This document shows, in pieces, positions 6,772-12,324 of a stretch of 12,324 nucleotides of DNA. The translations under genes and the position numbers were made by a program. Within the stretch, counting starts at the first letter, position 1. Each line of letters starts with the position of its first letter. The DNA comes from an uncultured Dorea sp. (GTDB lineage Bacteria > Bacillota_A > Clostridia > Lachnospirales > Lachnospiraceae): contig CAOKJI010000014.1 of assembly GCA_948468495.1 (NCBI GenBank), positions 1 through 12,324 on the forward strand, in the 5' to 3' direction. The notes beneath the pieces were generated by a model. The model was not told the origin of the DNA. It was given only the letters and a program-made list of their open reading frames with translations, and searched no databases.

Positions 6772-7616
6772 TGGAGTCAAAGAGAGGACCGTTATCAATT
6801 ATTTTTAGTATTGTAAAATATCTTTCACTGATTGCAGCGTCTATTGTTGCGCTCCTTCCGGTGTGTGTCTGCATACTGACGGCATTTAAGACGAATGATG
6901 AGTATGCGTCAACTTCCGTACTGGACTTTCCGGAATCTTTTGGTTATTTTGAAAACTTTAAGATTGCTTTGGAGAAGGCAAGCATGCTGCGGTGTTTTGC
7001 AAATACGGGAATTGTACTGATTGTGGTTCTTACGGTATCCGTGCTTACCGGGTCTATGCTGGCCTACGTAATCAACCGGTTCCGTTTCCCGGGCAGAGGA
7101 ATGATTGAGAATCTGTTCCTGTTTGCGTCGCTGCTTCCGGGTATTGCGATGCAGGTAACGATTTTCCAGATTATGTATTCGCTGGGACTGATTAACCATC
7201 TGTATGGCTATATGATTGTGCTGATGGGTACGGATATTATATCTATTTATATATTCCTGCAGTTCTTTGAGAACCTGCCGGTATCGCTGGATGAGTCGGC
7301 GATTATGGATGGATGTACATATTTTGGAGTGTTCTTTAAGATTCTGTTTCCGCTTCTGAAGCCTGCGATTGTAACATCGCTGGTATTGAAGGGTGTAAGC
7401 GTGTATAACGAGTATTATGCATCCAATCTGTATCTGCAGTTTCCAGAGCTCAGAACGATTTCTACGGCGTTGTATACATTTACCGGGCCTTATGGAAATC
7501 AGTATAACTATATCTGCGCGGGGGTTATTATAACCATTATCCCGATACTGATATTCTTCCTGATATTCCAGAAGCAGGTATACAGCGGAATGGCAAATGG
7601 AGCAGTGAAAGGGTAG
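6768..7616 (+). CDS. ABC sugar transporter permease (MalG/UgpE-type)
   Basis: This 282-residue protein is the second transmembrane subunit. The first membrane segment, IVKYLSLIAASIVALLPVCVCILTAF, is followed by the FKTNDEYAS loop typical of this family. Later segments include IVLIVVLTVSVLTGSMLAYVI, LFLFASLLPGIAMQVTIF and YMIVLMGTDIISIYIFLQF. The EAA loop reads ESAIMDGCTYFGVFFKILFP from residue 176. The terminal IITIIPILIFFLIFQKQVYSGMANGAVKG is the usual ending of MalG-like permeases. The gene overlaps the preceding one by 4 nt (ATGA), with GGAGGTG at 6754-6760 as ribosome binding site; an in-frame ATG at 6771 is an equally possible start. It works with the other permease and the lipoprotein in the cytoplasmic membrane. 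Confidence 0.95.
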   Translation: MMESKRGPLSIIFSIVKYLSLIAASIVALLPVCVCILTAFKTNDEYASTSVLDFPESFGYFENFKIALEKASMLRCFANTGIVLIVVLTVSVLTGSMLAYVINRFRFPGRGMIENLFLFASLLPGIAMQVTIFQIMYSLGLINHLYGYMIVLMGTDIISIYIFLQFFENLPVSLDESAIMDGCTYFGVFFKILFPLLKPAIVTSLVLKGVSVYNEYYASNLYLQFPELRTISTALYTFTGPYGNQYNYICAGVIITIIPILIFFLIFQKQVYSGMANGAVKG

Positions 7617-7756
7617 AAGATGTTGTGAGTCGCTCCCTGAGGGGACTTTGATACGTTCTGGCGGCGGAAGAGTGTGGATGACGTGAGTGGTGGATGTAGC
7701 GGCTTGGGATTGAAAATGATAATAATTAAGAGTGATTTAGGATTTAGAGGAAAGGC

Positions 7757-7780
7757 GGCAGGGGACGGTGGTTCCCTGCC
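7757..7780 (+). promoter_or_regulatory. Hairpin directly before the first GH130 start region
   Basis: GGCAGGGGA (7757-7765) pairs with TTCCCTGCC (7772-7780), with one G-U pair and a 6-nt loop. It lies between the purine-rich AGAGGAAAGG (7746-7755) and the cluster of possible start codons at 7783, 7795 and 7804. It may be an mRNA processing or stability element marking the border between transport and enzyme genes. The 180 bases from 7617 hold no convincing promoter and no gene. Confidence 0.5.
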
Positions 7781-7803
7781 GTATGGTAAATAGGATGAGT
7801 GAG

Positions 7804-8817
7804 ATGAAGATTGTGGCTTCACCTTTGCCGGATATGCCGTGGCAGGAGAAGCCGGAAGGGTTGAGAGGCGCGCCGGTGTGGCGGTATACGGATAATCCGG
7901 TGATTGGGAGGAATCCCACGAAGGAGGTTGCGAGAATCTTTAACAGCGCGGTGATTCCCTATCAGGGGGAATTTATCGGGGTGTTCCGGGGGGAGCAGAC
8001 CAACGGGATTCCTTATATTTATCTTGGGAGAAGTAAGGATGCGGTTTCCTGGGAATTTGAGGAGGAGAAGATTTCCTTTGTGGATGAAGACGGCAAGCCG
8101 TTTATGCCGGCGTATGCCTATGATCCGCGGCTGGTGCAGGTGGAGGATACTTACTATATTATGTGGTGCCAGGATTTTTACGGCGCGTCGATTGGGATCG
8201 CTAAGACGAAGGATTTTCAGACATTTACCCGTCTGGAGAATCCGTTCCTTCCATTTAACAGGAATGCGGTGCTTTTTCCAAGGAAGATTAACGGAAACTT
8301 TATGATGCTGTCCAGACCGAGCGACAGCGGACATACGCCCTTCGGGGATATTTTTATATCGGAGAGTTCGGATATGGTGTACTGGGGCAGACACCGCCAT
8401 GTGATGGGCAAGAGCAGCGAGTGGTGGGAATCGGTTAAGATTGGCGGCGGAGCCGCACCCATTGAGACAACGGAAGGATGGCTGTTGTTCTACCATGGCG
8501 TAACGGGGACCTGCAATGGGTTTGTGTACAGTATCGGCGGGGCAATCCTGGATATTGACAATCCTTCCATTGTGAAATACCGCTGTGAGAATTTCCTGCT
8601 GACGCCGGAAGAGTGGTATGAAGAACGGGGATTTGTGCCGAATGTGACTTTCCCATGCGCAACCCTGCAGGATAGTGACAGCGGAAGGATTGCCATCTAT
8701 TACGGCGCTGCGGATACTTATGTGGGTCTTGCGTTTACGACCATAGACGACGTCATTCCTTATATAAAAGAGCACAGTGTAACAAGAGAAGCCGATACGG
8801 AAATCGGCAGGAGATAA
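7804..8817 (+). CDS. GH130 beta-1,4-mannooligosaccharide phosphorylase (GH130_2-like)
   Basis: This enzyme phosphorolyses beta-1,4-mannooligosaccharides from the non-reducing end, releasing mannose-1-phosphate in the cytoplasm. The 337 residues carry GH130 signatures: IFNSAVIPYQGEFIGVFR, YAYDPRLV with the predicted proton-donor Asp107, NRNAVLFPRKINGNFMMLSRPSDSGHTPFGDIF, and the final GRIAIYYGAADTYVGLAF. The N-terminal LPDMPWQEKP and YDPR resemble my recollection of the R. albus RaMP2 type rather than the NVYDMR of mannosylglucose phosphorylases. The start is uncertain: ATG 7804 has AGG at 7792-7794 at good spacing and gives the usual MKIV-type N-terminus, while ATG 7795, ATG 7783 and GTG 7768 are in frame. 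No signal peptide is present. GH130 enzymes acting on Man-GlcNAc are related, but the neighbouring epimerase and second GH130 favour mannan oligosaccharides. Confidence 0.88.
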   Translation: MKIVASPLPDMPWQEKPEGLRGAPVWRYTDNPVIGRNPTKEVARIFNSAVIPYQGEFIGVFRGEQTNGIPYIYLGRSKDAVSWEFEEEKISFVDEDGKPFMPAYAYDPRLVQVEDTYYIMWCQDFYGASIGIAKTKDFQTFTRLENPFLPFNRNAVLFPRKINGNFMMLSRPSDSGHTPFGDIFISESSDMVYWGRHRHVMGKSSEWWESVKIGGGAAPIETTEGWLLFYHGVTGTCNGFVYSIGGAILDIDNPSIVKYRCENFLLTPEEWYEERGFVPNVTFPCATLQDSDSGRIAIYYGAADTYVGLAFTTIDDVIPYIKEHSVTREADTEIGRR

Positions 8818-8828
8818 AGGGATAGATT

Positions 8829-10007
8829 ATGCGGACATTTATAACGGAAATCAGAGATCATCTGGAGAATAAACTGATTCCCTTCTGGGAGGGGCTAAAG
8901 GATGAGGAACAGGGCGGCTATTACGGATATATGGGGTATGACCTTGCTGTGGATAAGGATTATGAGAAGAGCTGCATCTTAAACAGCCGGATTCTCTGGT
9001 TTTTCTCCAATGCGTATATGCTTCTGGGAAAAGAAGAACTTAAGGAAGATGCAAAGCATGCGTATGAGTTTCTGAAAAGTCATTGCCGGGATAAGGAATA
9101 CGGCGGCGTCTACTGGTCCCTTACCGGAGACGGCCGGGCGCTGGACGATACGAAGCATACCTATAATCAGGCATTTGCAGTCTATGCGCTCTCTTCCTAT
9201 TATGACGCGTCCGGGGAGGAGGAGGCTCTTGCGCTGGCAAGGGAACTGATGGAGCTGATAGAGGAAAAATGTACGGATGAGTACGGCTATATGGAGGCTT
9301 TTGACCGGGAATTTCGCCCAAGGGATAATGAGAAGCTGTCGGAAAACGGCGTGATGGCAGAGAAAACCATGAATACGCTGCTCCATGTATTTGAGGCTTA
9401 TACGGAGCTGTACCGGGTAAGCCGGGATGGAGCAGCGGCAGACCGGTTAAGGGCGATGCTGGATTTATTTGCAGATAAAGTTTATGACCGGAAACTGGGC
9501 AGGCAGAAGGTATTCTTTGACCGGGAGTGGAATTCCATTATTGATTTGTACTCCTACGGTCATGATATTGAGGCCGCGTGGCTGGTGGACCGGGGACTGG
9601 AAATTTTGGGAGATCCGGAATATACAGAGAGAGTTTCTGGTATAACGTCAGAGATTACAAAGAATATTTACGACCGGGCATATGCCGGGCATTCGCTGGC
9701 AAATGAAGCGGAGAACGGAGTGGTTGACGCCACCAGGGTCTGGTGGGTGCAGGCGGAAACTATCGTGGGCTTTCTCAACGGATATGGGAAACATCCGGAG
9801 AGGAAGGAATATCTGCAGGCGGCGGAGGATGTGTGGAAATATATCCGGACGTATCTCATTGACCCGAGAGAGGGTTCCGAGTGGTTCTGGGCCGTGGATG
9901 AAGAAGGGAAGCCTTTGGAAAAACCGATTGTGGAGCCATGGAAATGTCCCTACCACAATGGGCGTATGTGCATAGAAGTAATCAGGAGGATGGGAAATGA
10001 TACATAA
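8829..10007 (+). CDS. Cellobiose 2-epimerase (N-acylglucosamine 2-epimerase superfamily)
   Basis: This 392-residue protein fits the (alpha/alpha)6-barrel epimerases that invert C2 of the reducing-end sugar of beta-1,4-disaccharides. In this setting it would convert Man-beta-1,4-Man to Man-beta-1,4-Glc, the substrate of the phosphorylase encoded next. Residues matching the known active site are R54 (LNSRILW), H186 ([11 protein letters not shown]), H245 and E248 ([10 protein letters not shown]) and H376 (CPYHNGRMC), at spacings like those of the R. albus enzyme. The tryptophan-rich RVWWVQAE segment is also typical. The [13 protein letters not shown] context fits cellobiose epimerases better than GlcNAc 2-epimerases. 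It lies 11 nt after the first GH130 gene, with AAAGGGAT upstream of the ATG, and overlaps the next gene by 11 nt. No signal peptide is present. Confidence 0.93.
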   Translation: MRTFITEIRDHLENKLIPFWEGLKDEEQGGYYGYMGYDLAVDKDYEKSCILNSRILWFFSNAYMLLGKEELKEDAKHAYEFLKSHCRDKEYGGVYWSLTGDGRALDDTKHTYNQAFAVYALSSYYDASGEEEALALARELMELIEEKCTDEYGYMEAFDREFRPRDNEKLSENGVMAEKTMNTLLHVFEAYTELYRVSRDGAAADRLRAMLDLFADKVYDRKLGRQKVFFDREWNSIIDLYSYGHDIEAAWLVDRGLEILGDPEYTERVSGITSEITKNIYDRAYAGHSLANEAENGVVDATRVWWVQAETIVGFLNGYGKHPERKEYLQAAEDVWKYIRTYLIDPREGSEWFWAVDEEGKPLEKPIVEPWKCPYHNGRMCIEVIRRMGNDT

Positions 10008-11178
10008 GCGGTATTACGTGGAAAAGGAAAAGCAGGAAAAGCTGATTGCCAGAAAGAACCGGAAAGCGGACTTTTATAATGGCATATTCGACCGGTATGA
10101 AGATCCGGTGCTTACAAGAGACCATGCGCCTCTCATCTGGCGGTATGATATTTCCGAAGAAAGCAACCCGTATTTTATGGAACGGCTTGGGATTAACGCA
10201 GTCATGAACTCCGGGGCGATTCTGATGGACGGGAAATATTATCTGGTTGCCAGAGTGGAGGGAAATGACAGGAAATCCTTCTTTGCGGTGGCAGAGAGCG
10301 ACAGCGGGACAGAGGGCTTCCGGTTCTGGGATTATCCGGTGGTTCTGCCGGACACCTGCCCGGAAGAGACCAATGTATACGACATGCGCCTGACCAGGCA
10401 CGAAGACGGGTATATCTACGGCGTATTCTGTTCTGAGAGCAAGGATACGGAAAGCGCAGATCTGTCGGCGGCTGTGGCGCAGGCCGGGATTGTAAGGACA
10501 AAGGATTTGAAGACATGGGAACGGCTGGACAATCTGACCACCCTGCATTCTCCCCAGCAGAGAAATGTGGCGCTGCACCCGGAATTTGTGGACGGGAAAT
10601 ATGCGTTTTACACCCGTCCGATGGACGGCTTTATTGAGACAGGAAGCGGCGGGGGAATCGGTTTCGGGCTGTGCGGGGATATTGAGCATGCGGTGATTGA
10701 TGAGGAGAAGATTATCAGTCCCAGAGTGTATCATACCTTAACGGAGTCGAAAAACGGCGCCGGCGCGGTTCCGATTAAGGGGAAGAAGTGCTGGATTCAC
10801 ATCGCCCATGGCGTCCGCAATACGGCGGCGGGACTGCGATATGTGCTGTATGTATTCGGGACGTCTCTGAACAATCCAGCGGAGGTGATAGCGGAGCCGT
10901 CGGGAGTATTTCTTGTACCCCTTGGAAAAGAGCGGGTAGGCGATGTGTCCAATGTGGTATTTACCAACGGCGCTATTGCGGCGGAAAACGGCGATGTGTA
11001 CATCTACTACGCATCCTGCGATACCCGGATGCATGTGGCGACGACTACCATTGACAAACTGGAAGATTATCTCTTCCATACGCCGAAGGATCCTTTGCGC
11101 TCGCCGGACTGCGTAAGGCAGCGCTGCGAACTTGTGAAGAAGAATCTGAAGTTGTTGGAGCAGGAATCATATGCCTGA
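9997..11178 (+). CDS. GH130 4-O-beta-D-mannosyl-D-glucose phosphorylase (GH130_1-like)
   Basis: This 393-residue enzyme converts Man-beta-1,4-Glc and phosphate to alpha-mannose-1-phosphate and glucose, the last step of intracellular mannan disaccharide breakdown. It closely resembles the Bacteroides fragilis enzyme in length and motifs: [58 protein letters not shown] with the predicted proton-donor D129, [51 protein letters not shown] and [17 protein letters not shown]. The ATG at 9997 has AGGAGG (9984-9989) seven bases upstream and overlaps the epimerase stop by 11 nt, so the enzyme making the substrate and the one consuming it are translationally coupled. It is clearly distinct from the GH130 at 7804-8817, so this is functional division rather than a recent duplication. 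Confidence 0.95.
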   Translation: MIHKRYYVEKEKQEKLIARKNRKADFYNGIFDRYEDPVLTRDHAPLIWRYDISEESNPYFMERLGINAVMNSGAILMDGKYYLVARVEGNDRKSFFAVAESDSGTEGFRFWDYPVVLPDTCPEETNVYDMRLTRHEDGYIYGVFCSESKDTESADLSAAVAQAGIVRTKDLKTWERLDNLTTLHSPQQRNVALHPEFVDGKYAFYTRPMDGFIETGSGGGIGFGLCGDIEHAVIDEEKIISPRVYHTLTESKNGAGAVPIKGKKCWIHIAHGVRNTAAGLRYVLYVFGTSLNNPAEVIAEPSGVFLVPLGKERVGDVSNVVFTNGAIAAENGDVYIYYASCDTRMHVATTTIDKLEDYLFHTPKDPLRSPDCVRQRCELVKKNLKLLEQESYA

Positions 11179-11210
11179 TACCGGGAGAAATCCGGCGGTT
11201 TGCAGCGGAC

Positions 11211-11234
11211 GCTGTATTCGCTGCGGCATACAGC
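11211..11234 (+). repeat. Inverted repeat between the mannosylglucose phosphorylase and the membrane protein genes
   Basis: GCTGTAT (11211-11217) pairs with ATACAGC (11228-11234) around a 10-nt GC-rich loop. No T-run follows, so it is not a standard intrinsic terminator. It lies in the 105-nt gap after the metabolic genes and may reduce or process transcripts entering the last two genes. Confidence 0.4.
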
Positions 11235-11283
11235 CGGTTATTCCGTAACAGGGCGGAGAGCGTAAGAAAGTCAGGGGTTTTAC

Positions 11284-11949
11284 ATGATAAATAAATGGAT
11301 TACCGATATCCGGGAAAAGACAAAAGATATGAGCCGGGAGCAGGCGTTTGAGTATATCCGAAATTACTACTGGTATCATATATTGATTATCTGCATGCTT
11401 TTTGCGCTTTTGATTCTGGCCATATACCATATTGGATGGGGAGACCGGAAGAAGGACTTTTACTGCGCGCTGGTGAACCAGCGGATTGATTTTGAACGCG
11501 ACAGGCAGATTGCACAGTACTTCGCGTCAGAAAGCGGGATGAAAGAGAAACATATATCGGTAAATTCCGATTATTTGATTTCCTATCCGGGAAATGAGCT
11601 GGAAGATATCAATGAAAGCTCTTATGAAAAATTCTTTTTTAACTGGGCCGAAGGAGATATGGACGCGGTCATTATGACGGAAAGCTTCTATCGGTACTGT
11701 CTGGAGCAGGAAGGCGAATTTGTGGACTTGAAGGGCTGGGCCGAAGAGAGCGGCATGGATGCGGCGGCGCTCATAGAGGACTCCGTCCTCTATGAGGAGC
11801 AGGGAAGCTTCCCTGCTCTCTATATAAATAAAACCTGTCTGTCTGATCTGGTAGAGGACGGGGAGGAAGACCCGGTTCTTCTGGTATTTCCAAAAGCTTC
11901 GGACCATGGAAAGAACGGCAGGAAATTCTTTGATTATGTATTGAAATGA
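11284..11949 (+). CDS. Membrane-anchored protein of unrecognised function with an extracytoplasmic domain
   Basis: I do not recognise a named family. The 221 residues begin with a charged N-terminus and the segment MSREQAFEYIRNYYWYHI, followed by one hydrophobic helix around residues 33-48 (ILIICMLFALLILAIY). About 170 mostly acidic, soluble residues follow. With the basic N-terminus inside, this part would face outward. The phrases GDMDAVIMTESFYRYCLEQEGEFVDLKGWAEE and FPALYINK recall type 2 periplasmic-binding (solute-binding) domains, but shortened. This resemblance is from reading only. It has AGGGG (about 11273-11277) before the ATG and ends 9 nt before the DUF624 gene, so the two are probably expressed together. 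It could be an accessory sensor or scaffold for sugar uptake, or unrelated to it. No catalytic motif is visible. Confidence 0.75.
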   Translation: MINKWITDIREKTKDMSREQAFEYIRNYYWYHILIICMLFALLILAIYHIGWGDRKKDFYCALVNQRIDFERDRQIAQYFASESGMKEKHISVNSDYLISYPGNELEDINESSYEKFFFNWAEGDMDAVIMTESFYRYCLEQEGEFVDLKGWAEESGMDAAALIEDSVLYEEQGSFPALYINKTCLSDLVEDGEEDPVLLVFPKASDHGKNGRKFFDYVLK

Positions 11950-11958
11950 GGGAAAATT

Positions 11959-12324
11959 ATGAAAAGCAGGCTGAATATTGAGAATCCGTTTTTTGAGATG
12001 ATGGGAAAACTGGGGGATATTATTATTGTAAATATTTTATTCCTGGTATGCTGCCTTCCGGTGGTGACGATAGGCGCCTCTATTACCGCTATGTACCAGG
12101 CCTTTCAGGAAATGGCGGACGGCAGGGCGGCCTCGGTGTTCCGAAGCTTTTTCCGGGCGTGGAAGGGATATTTTAAGAAAAGCCTTCCGGCATGGCTTGT
12201 GATGCTGGCCGCCGGAGGAGTGCTGGTTTTTGATTTGTTATTCTTAGGGCGGGCCGGACGGGACGGGTTCTGGAGCGTTGTCAGCCTGAGGATTGGATGT
12301 CTGCTTCTTCTGTGGGAAATGATA
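11959..12324 (+). CDS. DUF624 (YesL-type) membrane protein, 3' truncated by window edge
   Basis: An open frame starts at ATG 11959, nine bases after the preceding stop and behind GAGGGA (11948-11953), and runs to the window end as exactly 122 codons. The N-terminus ENPFFEMMGKLGDIIIVNILFLVCCLPVVTIGASITAMYQAF is the hallmark of DUF624, and the FFRAWKGYFKKSLPAWLV segment also fits. One membrane helix spans about residues 20-38, a second about 78-95, and a third begins near the edge. The family is usually about 200 residues, so roughly half is missing. Genes of this family, such as yesL of Bacillus subtilis, often sit beside family 1 solute-binding protein transporters and plant-polysaccharide enzymes, but their biochemical role is not established. 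Here it follows a mannan-oligosaccharide operon, the same kind of setting. Confidence 0.9.
   Translation, partial: MKSRLNIENPFFEMMGKLGDIIIVNILFLVCCLPVVTIGASITAMYQAFQEMADGRAASVFRSFFRAWKGYFKKSLPAWLVMLAAGGVLVFDLLFLGRAGRDGFWSVVSLRIGCLLLLWEMI

Noticed and set aside
7617..7745. Separate promoter for the enzyme genes
   Set aside because: TTGATA at 7648 and TTGAAA at 7710 have no good -10 box at proper spacing; a weak promoter is possible but not supported.
7768..7803. GTG 7768 as the start of the first GH130 protein
   Set aside because: It lies in the hairpin loop, lacks a well-spaced ribosome binding site, and would add a non-family extension before the usual MKIV-like N-terminus. It is kept only as an alternative.
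7819..8775. Open frame of 318 codons on the minus strand opposite the first GH130 gene
   Set aside because: The + strand frame has clear GH130 motifs through its whole length, while the antisense product has no recognisable domain and no operon context.

Overview
The window reads as a polysaccharide-utilisation locus of a Gram-positive anaerobe of class Clostridia, most likely a gut Lachnospiraceae. The signs are LacI-type regulators beside glycoside enzymes, a lipoprotein sugar-binding protein with two permeases but no dedicated ATPase, strong AGGAGG-type ribosome binding sites, AT-rich promoters, and a DUF624/YesL-type membrane protein. All genes lie on the + strand. No RNA gene, CRISPR array or insertion sequence was seen.

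Layout. 1-534: the C-terminal half of a LacI-family regulator, cut by the window edge. 535-662: promoter region with a perfect AT-rich inverted repeat. 663-3888: a GH36 alpha-galactosidase gene followed 19 nt later by a second, paralogous LacI-family regulator; an intrinsic terminator closes this unit at 3938-3971. 3972-4293: a very AT-rich regulatory region with related half-sites and a good promoter. 4294-11178: the sugar-binding lipoprotein, two ABC permeases, a GH130 mannooligosaccharide phosphorylase, a cellobiose 2-epimerase-type enzyme and a GH130 mannosylglucose phosphorylase. 11284-12324: a membrane-anchored protein of unrecognised function and the start of a DUF624 gene, which runs off the window.

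How the genes work together (family knowledge plus inference). The set matches the intracellular beta-mannan pathway known from Ruminococcus albus, Bacteroides fragilis and the Roseburia intestinalis mannan locus. The binding protein and permeases would import galactosylated (gluco)mannooligosaccharides. GH36 would remove alpha-1,6-galactose. The first GH130 would phosphorolyse beta-1,4-mannooligosaccharides to mannose-1-phosphate. The epimerase would convert Man-beta-1,4-Man to Man-beta-1,4-Glc, and the second GH130 would split that into mannose-1-phosphate and glucose. No endo-mannanase, esterase, phosphomannomutase or transport ATPase gene is present here; they would have to be outside the window.

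The catabolic core is well understood. The least explained parts are the AT-rich, CpG-free operator candidates upstream of both transcription units, the pair of divergent LacI paralogues with an atypical DNA-binding region, and the membrane-protein pair at the 3' end.
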